A stretch of 12,281 nucleotides of DNA from Puniceicoccales bacterium (GCA_031270385.1 JAISXS010000011.1:1-12281), one strand, 5' to 3'; positions 1-7,120 are shown, counted from the stretch's first letter. Made by a program: numbers and translations. The notes: generated from the letters alone by a model not told the origin.

Positions 1-75
1 CGAGAAAAGCATACTGAATGGCATCGGCAAGGGACGCAAAGAGATGGAGGATGGAGGAAAGTTTTCGCTTGGAGT

Positions 76-180
76 TATAGTCATCTTCCTCGAGAAAAGG
101 CACACTCCTCATCCCAAAAAACGGGAGTTTTCCGTTAAATATCGTTGAGTAGCATGCCTTTTTCAAGTAAGATGACTATA
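76..180 (+). mobile_element. MITE-like element, copy 1 (B-left/A-right form)
   Basis: A 105-base unit bounded by TATA on both sides (76-79 and 177-180). The left end (GTCATCTTCCTCGAGAAAA) and the reverse complement of the right end (GTCATCTTACTTGAAAAA) are near-identical inverted repeats. I call the right type end A (ACTTGAGAAAAGCAT, followed inward by a CAACGATATTTGGCGG-like motif in most copies). I call the left type end B (CCTCGAGAAAAGGCA, followed inward by an A-run next to CGGGA). There is no reading frame inside, so it is non-autonomous. It is followed at once by another right end (181-223), and an end-B-like stub opens the window at base 1, so it may have inserted into an older copy. 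Confidence 0.8.
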
Positions 181-223
181 GACATCGTCAAATAGAATGC
201 TTTTCTCAAGTAAGACAAATATA
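181..223 (+). mobile_element. Right-end (A) fragment of a MITE-like copy
   Basis: A right terminus with the AATGCTTTTCTCAAGTAAGA block and a terminal TATA (220-223) directly abuts copy 1. Bases 1-13 (CGAGAAAAGCATA) look like the matching left terminus, cut by the window edge. The simplest reading is one old copy split at a TATA by the insertion of copy 1. The material between (14-75) shows no coding signal and no similarity to the other copies, so this pairing is tentative. Confidence 0.55.
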
Positions 224-285
224 GCAGGAAGATTCCCGTTTTTTTTGGAATATAGAGCACGCTTTTCTCAGGCAAGATGGCTATA
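224..285 (+). mobile_element. Truncated MITE-like copy, uninterrupted reference for the nested insertion
   Basis: Only the inner and right parts of a copy survive, ending in CAGGCAAGATGGC and TATA (282-285). Bases 232-254 are identical to 11242-11264, including a run of eight T. Here the sequence continues without a break as GGAATATAGAG (247-257). At the 3' end of the window the same sequence is split at TATA by another copy. Confidence 0.7.
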
Positions 286-302
286 TTCAGTATCGCACGC
301 GT

Positions 303-379
303 GGGGAATCAGCTCAGTCGGTTAGATACTTTCACCACGGTTCGGAGGTGGCGCCGGTTCAGACCAAGTATCCCCCCCG
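303..379 (+). pseudogene. tRNA-like remnant (possibly tRNA-Asp related)
   Basis: The sequence starts GGGGAATCAGCTCAGTCGGTTAGA, in shorter parts GGGGAAT, AGCTCAGTCGG and TTAGA. These match the 5' half of a bacterial tRNA: acceptor strand, D stem GCTC and D loop AGTCGGTTAGA. It ends with GGAGGTGGCGCCGGTTC and then TATCCCC, resembling the variable region, the T-loop TTC and the 3' acceptor strand. The D stem does not close, no 5-bp anticodon stem with a 7-base loop can be formed, and the T stem does not pair. It is therefore probably a decayed tRNA or a recombination scar. The Asp resemblance comes from the flanks only. Confidence 0.35.
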
Positions 380-1037
380 CTATGTTCCGGTCCAACAGAT
401 GTTCTATACCAGGCACCGTCGTCTGAATGTGGAGATTTGGCAAAGCCGTTAAACCGATTGAAATTGGAACACAAAAACCTCTGGGACATCGTCCTCTTCC
501 ACGATTCTTACGCCATTATTGATCTGTTCTTCAAATTCATCCATCTCGTCAACGATAAGTTTATGTTTGACAAGGACATCTTGTCCAATTTTCGTAGAGG
601 GAGGCACGCCCCCTTCAGGCAAACCATCTAAAAGTACCAGGTCCGGTAATACATTCGGGGACACTGGTCTTTCAAGGCCTTCTGCGCTGAACATGGCATC
701 AATCTCCTTTTCGTCGGTCACTGTACATAGGCGCGACCACTTATTAAGAATTAGACATTCGCCAGAATCTACTTCCGTATCGGAAAAGACTACCGTAACT
801 GGCACTTTGGTTTGCTTGGTTTGTCCGTTGTTATCGGAAACATCAACAGATGTGGCGAAAACTTTCACACTTTTTATTTTTCTCTCAGAAAGTGAACGAG
901 GCAGGCTTTCTACGGAAAATTCCCGTACGTGGATGTTACCCTCCGTCGGCCAAGTACCATAATCCTTGCAAACACTGAGTATTTCGCGTCTTGATTCTTT
1001 ATCAAGGAGTCCATAGTCTTCGGTACTTTTATCAATA

Positions 1038-1248
1038 TATAGTTATCTTACTCGAAAAAAGCATTTTATCCAACGATATTCGGCGGGGAATTTTTCCACC
1101 ATATAGCTGTCACACCCTGCAAAGGCATCCTATCCAACGATACTTGGCGGTAAAGTTTTCCTTTTCATAAAGGAAAACACGCTATTATCAGGTAAATCCC
1201 CGCCAAATATCGTTGGATGAAATGCTTTTCTCAAGTAAGATAACTATA
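1038..1248. mobile_element. Composite MITE-like element (A-A form) inside the 449-1369 pseudogene
   Basis: The unit is flanked by TATA at 1038-1041 and 1245-1248. Its two outer ends are inverted repeats about 47 bases long with about four mismatches. They run from GTTATCTTACT through GCATTT and ATCCAACGATATT to GGCGGGG. Both ends are therefore of type A, unlike the A-B copies. The centre holds a second, more diverged copy (about 1102-1198), which explains its length of 211 bases against about 100 for the others. There is no transposase frame. Confidence 0.75.
1102..1198. mobile_element. Older MITE-like copy nested in the composite element
   Basis: After TATA at 1102-1105 come GCTGTCACACCCTGCAAAGG, CATCC and CAACGATACTTGGCGG, a diverged end A with its subterminal motif. 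Toward the other side, CACGCTATTATCAGGTAAAT resembles the right end at 258-280 (CACGCTTTTCTCAGGCAAGA). The right boundary is approximate because this end is degenerate. Confidence 0.45.
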
Positions 1249-1404
1249 AAGGTACATCACTTCTGGAGGAACATGCTCCGCCGTCAAATTTCTGTGTTTT
1301 GTATTCATAATTTTCCTTGTCTTTTTTCTTACAAAGGCTTTCTGCCAGGAGCAGAAAAATGTTTTCTTGTCAACTCAAAAAATGTCTTTTTAGGATAGGA
1401 CAAT

Positions 1405-1511
1405 TATAGTCATCTTCCCCGAGAAAAGCATGCTCCCCCGTTTTCCAAGAAACGTGAGCCATGCCAATAAATGTCATTAGACAGATGCTTTTTTCAAGTA
1501 AGATAACTACA
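1405..1511 (+). mobile_element. MITE-like copy (B-left/A-right)
   Basis: The left TATA (1405-1408) is followed by GTCATCTTCCCCGAGAAAAG. The right end is TTTTTTCAAGTAAGATAAC followed by TACA in place of TATA. The subterminal motif AATGTCATTAGACAGATGC is a diverged form of the usual TATCGTTG block. It is joined to the next copy through TACATA (1508-1513). Confidence 0.7.
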
Positions 1512-1611
1512 TAGTTGTTTCATTTGAGAAGGACATTCTATTCAATGACATTTGGCGGGAAAATTCTCATTTTTATGAAAAAACATTCCCTTCTCAAGTA
1601 AGATGACTATA
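1510..1611. mobile_element. MITE-like copy (A-A form), tandem with the preceding one
   Basis: The left end, GTTGTTTCATTTGAGAAGG, followed by CAATGACATTTGGCGGG, is a diverged end A. The right end is CCCTTCTCAAGTAAGATGAC, then TATA at 1608-1611. The inside contains CTCATTTTTATGAA-type short palindromic sequence and no frame. Its right border is six bases from the stop codon of the decayed duplicate at 1617-1925. Confidence 0.65.
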
Positions 1612-1616
1612 CATAC

Positions 1617-1925
1617 CTAACCTGTCTTTTTGTAGTTTACCGTCATCTTCGGCATCTCTATGTATTGTTTGGTGTGTCCGCCAAGACATTGCTTGACAAA
1701 TTTCTCCGACAATTCGTTGTCCTTCTCGAATTCGTTGATACTCATATGTATCGAGGTTTTGGCGCTCGAAACGTCCATAAGCTTCCTTTTTGTAGCTTCT
1801 ATGACGTCACCCAATTTTTTTATTGGCTATGCGAGCTGCTTTGGAAATAAACGGATTTCGGCGTCTCACATGCTCCATACGACCGATTTGAAATTTCAAT
1901 TGAAGCCGGCAACCCCGGGAGCTTC
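1617..1925 (-). pseudogene. Frameshifted partial duplicate of the neighbouring gene's C-terminal domain
   Basis: Two minus-strand frames together give a stretch that aligns with the C-terminal domain (about residues 207-296) of the protein at 1926-2861. The first frame, from about 1925, contains LKFQIGRMEHVRRRN, against CKFAVECLEYIRPN in the neighbour. It stops at a TGA at 1807-1809. The second frame (1617-1814) contains FVKQCLGGHTKQYIEMPKMTV, against FAKIAFGRGSSEYENMPQIS. The shift lies at a run of seven A (minus strand, 1815-1821). Losing one A would fuse the two frames. Spacing between matched blocks agrees within two residues. There is no proper start codon or ribosome site, so I read it as a dead tandem duplicate. 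A sequencing error in the A run would restore the frame but still not provide a start. Confidence 0.55.
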
Positions 1926-2861
1926 TCAGTTTCGCCCGAGTAATTGTTCTTTACTTACCTCATCTACACTTATTTGCGGCATGTTTTCGTATTCACTAGA
2001 TCCGCGTCCAAAAGCTATCTTGGCGAAACTTTTTATTTTTTCTCTGATCTCGAAGAGATTAGCCTTACAGACATCACTCTGTATTTCTAGATCATCTAGA
2101 TCATTGGCTTCGCTTTCGTAATATTTCAAACAGCTGGTAAAATCCTTGATTTTTTTAGAATCAGCACTTGTCGGAATATTTGGTCTTATGTATTCCAGAC
2201 ACTCAACTGCGAATTTGCATACAGCTGCATAATCGTTCCGTGACATACTGACCTTGCCGTTAAGTCCGCTATTTCCACGTACAGTAATGGGCGCTGGTGG
2301 TTTTAGCCCTGGATCTGCGGCATTTTTTACGGAGCCGCTCGCTAAAACATTGTTCGTCGACGATAGTTTTGATGTCTGTTCTGTCTGCGGACCTTCCTCC
2401 AGTAACAGCGGGGATACGGGCAATGCTATAGAGTTCGATCCTCCACAGCAATTTGCCGTAGTTACAGACAGTAAATTTTTGTACGCGCCGCCCTTTTCGT
2501 CCACGTATTTTCCATCCTTCTTGGTGAGAGAAGCTGACCCTACATTTTGCGACGTCGTCGATTCGCCGGAATAAGTGTGTCGCTTCACCGAGACTGCGGC
2601 GCGACCGTCGCCATTAGCGGGTGTTAAACTATGACTATCCACTCGCATTAGTTCCGGATTTCCGATCACCACACGCGATCCGCGGCCTGAGAGCGATGAG
2701 CTACCGACATTTGACACTGAATTCTTCCCAATATCAGCATCCTTTTGTCCAACTTTAGGCTCCTTTTTAAAATAACTGAAAAGCCTTGCAAAAATGCCCT
2801 TTCCTGTCTTGTTAGACGCCGTCTCGTTGCGAGTGAATGCTTGTTTTCTGCTTACATCCAT
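1926..2861 (-). CDS. Unrecognised Ser-rich protein with helical C-terminal domain
   Basis: This encodes 311 residues from the ATG at 2861. A TTG at 2888 would add nine residues, but the ATG is more likely, and neither has a clear Shine-Dalgarno site. Residues about 1-35 are basic and include an amphipathic stretch (GIFARLFSYFKKEPK). Residues about 40-200 are Ser/Gly/Asn-rich and probably disordered, with two similar blocks, SNVGSSSL and SQNVGSASL, and a CCGG cluster. Residues about 207-296 form a more ordered, probably helical domain with cysteines. No signal peptide or membrane segment is visible. The domain is repeated, broken, immediately downstream. I cannot assign a family. A disordered head followed by a compact tail is seen in secreted effectors and in scaffold proteins, but nothing here decides it. 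Confidence 0.6.
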   Translation of the reverse strand: MDVSRKQAFTRNETASNKTGKGIFARLFSYFKKEPKVGQKDADIGKNSVSNVGSSSLSGRGSRVVIGNPELMRVDSHSLTPANGDGRAAVSVKRHTYSGESTTSQNVGSASLTKKDGKYVDEKGGAYKNLLSVTTANCCGGSNSIALPVSPLLLEEGPQTEQTSKLSSTNNVLASGSVKNAADPGLKPPAPITVRGNSGLNGKVSMSRNDYAAVCKFAVECLEYIRPNIPTSADSKKIKDFTSCLKYYESEANDLDDLEIQSDVCKANLFEIREKIKSFAKIAFGRGSSEYENMPQISVDEVSKEQLLGRN

Positions 2862-2987
2862 GCAAGTAATTTTATAAACAATTATCAAGTTTGCAAGAAA
2901 TGTTTTTATTTTCCATAATTACGTCGATTAGAAACGGCTTAACGAGACCATGCCAGTCGAAGAAAAAATTCTATCCGTGGAAACAGC

Positions 2988-4679
2988 CTACGCCCTAAAC
3001 ACTGCTCCGAGATTTTTTCCCATGAACACCGAAATGGTTATAATCATTATGGCAAGAAATGTCATCGCCCATACCCCAAGGGAACAGGCCAGAAATGGAC
3101 CCTCGCCCAGCAAGTTCATAAATTCGTAAATCGCCTTCGTTATCGGGTAATACTGCTGCTTTTGCGCAAGAACTAGGGAATCCGAAACCTCTAGCATGGT
3201 TTGTGAAAATACCAGAAGACCACCGGCAAGCAAATTCGCAATTATTAGCGGAAAAGTTACCCTAATCCCGGCCTTCACAGGTGAACAACCAAGACACTGC
3301 GCAGCTTCCTCATACGTGTAACTCATCTGCTGCAGACCAGCAACGGCCGATCGCACCATAAACGGCAACCTTCTAATGGCATAGGCAATCACCAACAACA
3401 TAGTCGGATTAGCAACCGGGTTTAGAAATGAAAACGCCCTTCCCTTTTGGCTCATAGCCAGATATCCAAACGCCATCACAAGACCCGGAACCGCTAGCGG
3501 CAACATCGTCATCGCATCGAGAACATTTCGCAACCTCAACTTCGACCGCACTATGACGAACGCTATCATTATCCCAAAGATCACAGTGGCAAGTGTAGCA
3601 AACCCGGAATACACCAAACTGTTCTGTATGGACGGGATAGTGAGCGGGTGGGCAAGTGTGGTCCTATAATTGTCGAAAGTCCAAACATTGGGCAGTATCG
3701 AATTATACCAATCCCCCGCGAACGATGTCAATACCACGGCTATATGCGGCATCAATGCGACAAATGTTACCCAACCAAACGAACAGCAGCACATCAGCTT
3801 TTTCAAAAACCCCGTCTTCACGGCGGATGCTGCATGGGACGCCTTTGCCATCATGGAATAATCCTGGCGGCCCGTAAGCAATTTGCCAATCAAATAGAAT
3901 GCCAACGACAAAATCAACACCACACTTACCAGTGCGAATGGCGATTGATTGTCATTGATTTCTTTTAAGCCATGAAAAATCTGCACGGAAACCACACGGT
4001 TGTAATCGAAGATCAATGGCACACCGAGCTCAGTAAACGACCAAATAAACACCAATGTCACGCCAGCAAAAACTCCAGATCGCATCAGCGGAAATGTTAT
4101 TCTGAAAAACCTTCTTAATCCATGGCAACCAACGCATCCAGCGGCCTCATCCAGTGACGGATCAATGTTTGCCAACGTGGCAACCAGGTTGAGATACAAT
4201 ATCGGATACAAACTTATAGCATTCAGAAAACACATCCCAATCAACTTATAGTCGCCCAGCCAATCAATTAGGTGCGCACTATCGATCACGCCAGCCCTAA
4301 GAAGAATTGCATTCAACATACCACGGACGCCGAAAATATGGTGAACCCCGATCGCACCAACGAATGGCGGAAGCATTATCGGCAACAGAACTATATTTGT
4401 AAAAAATCTTTTTCCAGGAAATTCATAACGGTCTGCAAAGTACGCGAGCGGCAGCGCTATTACAAACGCCATCGCCGTCGTGACAGTCGCAACGAAAATC
4501 GAATTTCCTATGCTGATCATATAAGATCTATTCCTGAAAATTGCGATAAAATAGTCGAATGTCAAACTACCGTCAAAACCAATGAATCCGCCACGTAACA
4601 CTTGAAAAATCGGCCATATGAAAAACACGGCAAACAACAGAAACGCTAAACAAAATACTGCTATGGAACATTTTTTCAC
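2988..4679 (-). CDS. ABC transporter permease, fused two-half type (iron(III)/thiamine/phosphonate-like)
   Basis: This inner-membrane permease would move a substrate handed over by a periplasmic binding protein, powered by a separate ATPase. The 563 residues show two homologous halves of about six hydrophobic segments each. Each half has the cytoplasmic EAA loop that docks the ATPase: EAAGCVGCHGL...FPL at about 178-198 and EAAQCLGCSPV...FPL at about 458-478. Length and layout match the FbpB/SfuB/ThiP/PhnV group. The start is the GTG at 4679, because an in-frame TGA lies one codon upstream of it; the Shine-Dalgarno site is weak. The gene follows the 217-residue gene by 47 bases, so the two are probably co-transcribed. 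No binding protein or ATPase gene is in the window, so the substrate cannot be fixed. Iron is the commonest substrate for this architecture. Confidence 0.85.
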   Translation of the reverse strand: MKKCSIAVFCLAFLLFAVFFIWPIFQVLRGGFIGFDGSLTFDYFIAIFRNRSYMISIGNSIFVATVTTAMAFVIALPLAYFADRYEFPGKRFFTNIVLLPIMLPPFVGAIGVHHIFGVRGMLNAILLRAGVIDSAHLIDWLGDYKLIGMCFLNAISLYPILYLNLVATLANIDPSLDEAAGCVGCHGLRRFFRITFPLMRSGVFAGVTLVFIWSFTELGVPLIFDYNRVVSVQIFHGLKEINDNQSPFALVSVVLILSLAFYLIGKLLTGRQDYSMMAKASHAASAVKTGFLKKLMCCCSFGWVTFVALMPHIAVVLTSFAGDWYNSILPNVWTFDNYRTTLAHPLTIPSIQNSLVYSGFATLATVIFGIMIAFVIVRSKLRLRNVLDAMTMLPLAVPGLVMAFGYLAMSQKGRAFSFLNPVANPTMLLVIAYAIRRLPFMVRSAVAGLQQMSYTYEEAAQCLGCSPVKAGIRVTFPLIIANLLAGGLLVFSQTMLEVSDSLVLAQKQQYYPITKAIYEFMNLLGEGPFLACSLGVWAMTFLAIMIITISVFMGKNLGAVFRA

Positions 4680-4726
4680 AAATCACAAACGCAATCCATA
4701 CCCATTTATGTGAATTAAAACAAGTA

Positions 4727-5380
4727 CTACCAATTCTTTTCCTCGGGAATGTTGAGCGATTCATCGATCTCGCTATCGAATTCAGACAAGTCGACGGAAT
4801 CTTCCGGTGGCTGGCCATCATCCACATCATCGTCCAGGCTGTAACCAAGCGGGACATAGTCTAAAACCGACACGATTTCATCAAAAACATGCATTTTTAC
4901 GCCCGAAATATACCTCTCCTGCTGCTCCGCATGGAAAATATCCTCTATCTCCTCGGCATTCAACGGCTGCTTAAAATCTATGCTCGCATTCAGTAACTTC
5001 ACGCGCATGGCCATTATGTGGTCCATAAATTCCACGAATGGACCTTCCTGTTCCCCAACAATATTCGGCAAACAAAAAACACGCTCCCTTGGGCTGAAGA
5101 CATCGTCTCTCGTTTCTCGCAGCCTTAGCATTTCTTTGGCGGTCTCCCTCTCGATCGCATAGGTAATGAACGCACTACTTACTATTTCATTATCCAGACC
5201 GTACGGTCGTAGCTGGTCGAGCAAGTCCACCATGTGTTCGACCTGCTTGGGATCTATTATTCCAGACGACCCCGCATCCAAATTGACATCATCCCCAGCC
5301 TCGTGAACCCACCAATTGTAATCATCCCCAATGCACACGACACACCAACTATTCCTATTGATTGATTCATCTGCCGACAT
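4727..5380 (-). CDS. Unrecognised acidic protein upstream of the permease
   Basis: This encodes 217 residues from an ATG at 5380 with only weak upstream purines. The N-terminal part has Trp/Cys/Asp-containing blocks (SWCVVCIGDDYNWWVHEAGDD). The middle, about residues 45-170, looks helical and soluble (VEHMVDLLDQLRPYG, EFMDHIMAMRVKLL). The tail, about 183-214, is strongly acidic and probably flexible. There is no signal peptide and no membrane segment, so it is probably cytoplasmic. It sits 47 bases upstream of the permease on the same strand, facing away from the secretion operon. I do not recognise the family. Codon structure and the lack of a better frame on the other strand support a real gene. 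Confidence 0.7.
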   Translation of the reverse strand: MSADESINRNSWCVVCIGDDYNWWVHEAGDDVNLDAGSSGIIDPKQVEHMVDLLDQLRPYGLDNEIVSSAFITYAIERETAKEMLRLRETRDDVFSPRERVFCLPNIVGEQEGPFVEFMDHIMAMRVKLLNASIDFKQPLNAEEIEDIFHAEQQERYISGVKMHVFDEIVSVLDYVPLGYSLDDDVDDGQPPEDSVDLSEFDSEIDESLNIPEEKNW

Positions 5381-5500
5381 TTTCTACGGTAGCTCGCGGA
5401 TCTTTAAATAAAAAATTCGACTCCCGTAAAGAAAAACCCGTCAAATTTCACGGAAAATGATGGCCGAGTCATACATTGTTTTAGTCTAGATACATTTAGC

Positions 5501-5513
5501 CGGAAACTTTCCG
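5501..5513. promoter_or_regulatory. Short inverted repeat in the divergent intergenic region
   Basis: CGGAAACTTTCCG has two perfect 6-base arms around one base, between the divergently transcribed 217-residue gene and the secretion operon. Such a site could be an operator for either direction. Only its position and symmetry support this. No clear sigma-70 promoter was found for the minus-strand gene. Confidence 0.25.
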
Positions 5514-5590
5514 CGAACCACACAGCATTCACCTCACAAAAACGACATTGGAGCGATGGAGCACTTCTTAATAAAGATCACCAAAAAAAC

Positions 5591-5619
5591 TTGACACGGT
5601 GCCAAGTTGCCGGCACAAT
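5591..5619 (+). promoter_or_regulatory. Candidate sigma-70-like promoter of the secretion operon
   Basis: A perfect TTGACA (5591-5596) is followed after exactly 17 bases by CACAAT (5614-5619, four of six consensus positions). A short inverted repeat, GTGCC/GGCAC, lies in the spacer. Transcription would begin near 5626. That rules out the TTG at 5607 as the start codon for this transcript and puts the GTG at 5628 almost at the 5' end of the message. Confidence 0.45.
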
Positions 5620-5627
5620 CCCGACGC

Positions 5628-6575
5628 GTGGGCTTGTTGACGAAATTCTTCAAGACTGGCTCTGCAGGCGGTGCATGGGAAGTCGTGAAGTCTGTGGCCG
5701 TCGTCTCAGATTCATATTTCCTGTTTGAGGAAAACGGCCTGCCGCTGAATCAGTTGAAACGCAATGAGGTTTCCATGCTGGCGAAAGAGACAATCATCAG
5801 CATGGTGCCGGCGGGTGCGCACGAGACAGCATCTGGTTTTTTTGTCGATGGGGAAAAGAGCTCGATGGTGACATTCGTTGCGTCAAGGGAGCGGTTATTT
5901 TCCGAAATTTCACAGCTTACATCGTGTAAGTACTGGGTCCCGGAGAGATTTTTCCGCGAAAGAGTGTCCAATGAATACAAATTTCCATCCGAACAAAAGT
6001 GCCTAATTTTAGAAATCGAAAGTGGAGGATTCTGTTCCGTCAACGGAAAAAAGGTCAAATTGTTTGTCGAAGATTTCTGGAATGTCGAAATGCACGGCGA
6101 CAGCGAAAAAAGCATTAACAAAAAAATAGAATTCATAGACGGCTTTTACGGAAGGGCAATTTTCCCCGTGCTATCAGTAACAGCCGGGTTACTGTTGCTG
6201 TTCATCGGGTTGGTTGTTGCGAATTTCACAGCCAGTGCACTGGAAAGAGCGATCGTGGCAAAACAATCCGAGGTTGATCACATAATCGAACGTTCGAAGC
6301 TGCGTGACGAGATATCAACGTTTTCAGCCAGCAAATTGTCGTATTTCAGACGTCTGAAAACCATGGCTGACTTGCGTCCTAGTGAATTGATATTTAATGC
6401 ATTTTCCTCAAAGGGTGGGATCGTAGACGTTGTCGGAGAGTGTGATTCAGTGGCGACGCTGAACGGATTCATAGTAAATTTAAAGAAAGCATCTGGAGTA
6501 ACGGAAGTGTCGGAAAGTAACGTTACCTCCTCACAAGATAGTGTTTCTTTCAACCTCAAAGTGAAATTTTTGTGA
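5628..6575 (+). CDS. PilN/GspL-like bitopic assembly-platform protein
   Basis: The probable role is to couple the cytoplasmic motor to the periplasmic part of a type II secretion or type IV pilus-like machine. From the GTG at 5628 it has 315 residues. A TTG at 5607 would add seven, but it lies inside the candidate promoter. TTG codons at 5637 and 5640 are further options. Residues about 1-175 are cytoplasmic, shorter than the usual GspL actin-like domain, and show no recognisable nucleotide site. One membrane segment follows at about 178-199 (IFPVLSVTAGLLLLFIGLVV). Then comes a coiled-coil-like stretch (about 203-245) and a small alpha/beta domain (about 249-315) with the pattern DLRPSELIFNAFSSKGG...V.G, as in PilN/GspL periplasmic domains. 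Its stop overlaps the next start, typical of L-M pairs. The assignment rests on topology and context more than on sequence signatures. Confidence 0.65.
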   Translation: MGLLTKFFKTGSAGGAWEVVKSVAVVSDSYFLFEENGLPLNQLKRNEVSMLAKETIISMVPAGAHETASGFFVDGEKSSMVTFVASRERLFSEISQLTSCKYWVPERFFRERVSNEYKFPSEQKCLILEIESGGFCSVNGKKVKLFVEDFWNVEMHGDSEKSINKKIEFIDGFYGRAIFPVLSVTAGLLLLFIGLVVANFTASALERAIVAKQSEVDHIIERSKLRDEISTFSASKLSYFRRLKTMADLRPSELIFNAFSSKGGIVDVVGECDSVATLNGFIVNLKKASGVTEVSESNVTSSQDSVSFNLKVKFL

Positions 6576-7117
6576 ACACAAAGGTCAGTCTAAAGGGAAC
6601 CGCTGGCCGAGTTTTATCGCTGCCAGCCAGGGAGAGAGCGATATTTTTCGTGCTTGTGTGTGCCATTGGTATTGTCCTGGCACTTTCATCATTCCTGGCA
6701 TTTGTGTCATTTGCCAAAAAATTAAGCCACAATAAGACACTCGTGGCAACGCAGGAGGAATGGCTTTCTCAAAAAGATGTCATAGAAGGTGACATCGAAA
6801 AACTTACGAAGGATTCAGCGTACGCCAGAGGGGGAAATTTTCCACAAGTAGAGTCTAATGTGGAAAGTATCGCCAAAAAGACGCGTGCCGGGTATTCGTT
6901 CGGGAGAGACCGTAAAGAGACAATCGGAAACGCCACAATCTACAGATTAAAAGTTTCTTTGAATGGTATTTCCATGGGAAAGTTAATCGATTTTGCCAGA
7001 GAAATTGAATACGTCGGAACAAACGTCACAATATCGGAATTTCGAATAAACGCTAAAGATAACGAGTTGCTGGATTCCGGTGCCATCATTTCGGTATTGA
7101 GTAGGAAAGAGGGATGA
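6572..7117 (+). CDS. PilO/GspM-like inner-membrane protein
   Basis: The likely partner of the preceding protein in the inner-membrane platform. The GTG start at 6572 overlaps the upstream TGA (GTGA), so translation is probably coupled. It has 181 residues: a short cytoplasmic head with LPARERAIFF, one membrane segment at about 24-46, a coiled-coil-like linker (about 48-85), and a periplasmic alpha/beta domain (about 95-181). The head pattern with RER before the single helix, the size and the position are all typical of GspM. Sequence conservation in this family is low, so the call depends on topology and neighbours. The secretin follows after three bases. Confidence 0.65.
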   Translation: MNTKVSLKGTAGRVLSLPARERAIFFVLVCAIGIVLALSSFLAFVSFAKKLSHNKTLVATQEEWLSQKDVIEGDIEKLTKDSAYARGGNFPQVESNVESIAKKTRAGYSFGRDRKETIGNATIYRLKVSLNGISMGKLIDFAREIEYVGTNVTISEFRINAKDNELLDSGAIISVLSRKEG

Positions 7118-7120
7118 GAG

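Larger units (their letters stand above)
449..1369 (-). pseudogene. Unknown protein gene split by a MITE-like element
   Basis: The 3' part (449-1044) is open on the minus strand for about 198 codons and reads as an acidic, soluble protein with blocks such as DEKEIDAMFSAEGLERP and IVDEMDEFEEQ. The only ordinary start inside is a GTG at 868 without a good ribosome site. The protein-like frame runs about 58 codons further upstream with no ATG, GTG or TTG until it enters the element at 1038-1248. Deleting the element with one TATA copy (207 bases, in frame) joins it to an open 5' stretch (1249-1369) containing NIFLLLAESLC, then KFDGGACSSRSDVPLYIDK. That stretch is signal- or lipobox-like and lacks a start codon, and is closed by TGA at 1370-1372, so the true 5' end is also lost. 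I do not recognise the family. A competing frame starts at the ATG at 1308 behind AAGGA, but it leads into a different frame after the junction. Confidence 0.6.

Noticed and set aside
76..285. Regularly spaced short repeats suggesting a CRISPR array
   Set aside because: The repeats alternate in orientation as inverted ends of about 100-base units with TATA borders; there are no uniform spacers and no cas genes.
519..962. Long plus-strand open frame opposite the 449-1369 pseudogene
   Set aside because: Ser/Thr-rich translation typical of an antisense shadow; the minus strand has the more protein-like composition and continues through the same region.
1213..1398. Small plus-strand open frame beginning in the composite element
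   Set aside because: It starts inside the repeat, has no ribosome site, and is best explained as chance.
1815..1821. Programmed frameshift at the run of seven A
   Set aside because: The upstream frame has no credible start and the copy is a partial duplicate, so simple decay explains it better.
1660..2121. Plus-strand open frame across the end of the Ser-rich gene
   Set aside because: It lies antisense to the gene and to its decayed duplicate, has no ribosome site, and its sequence is a Leu/Ser-rich shadow.
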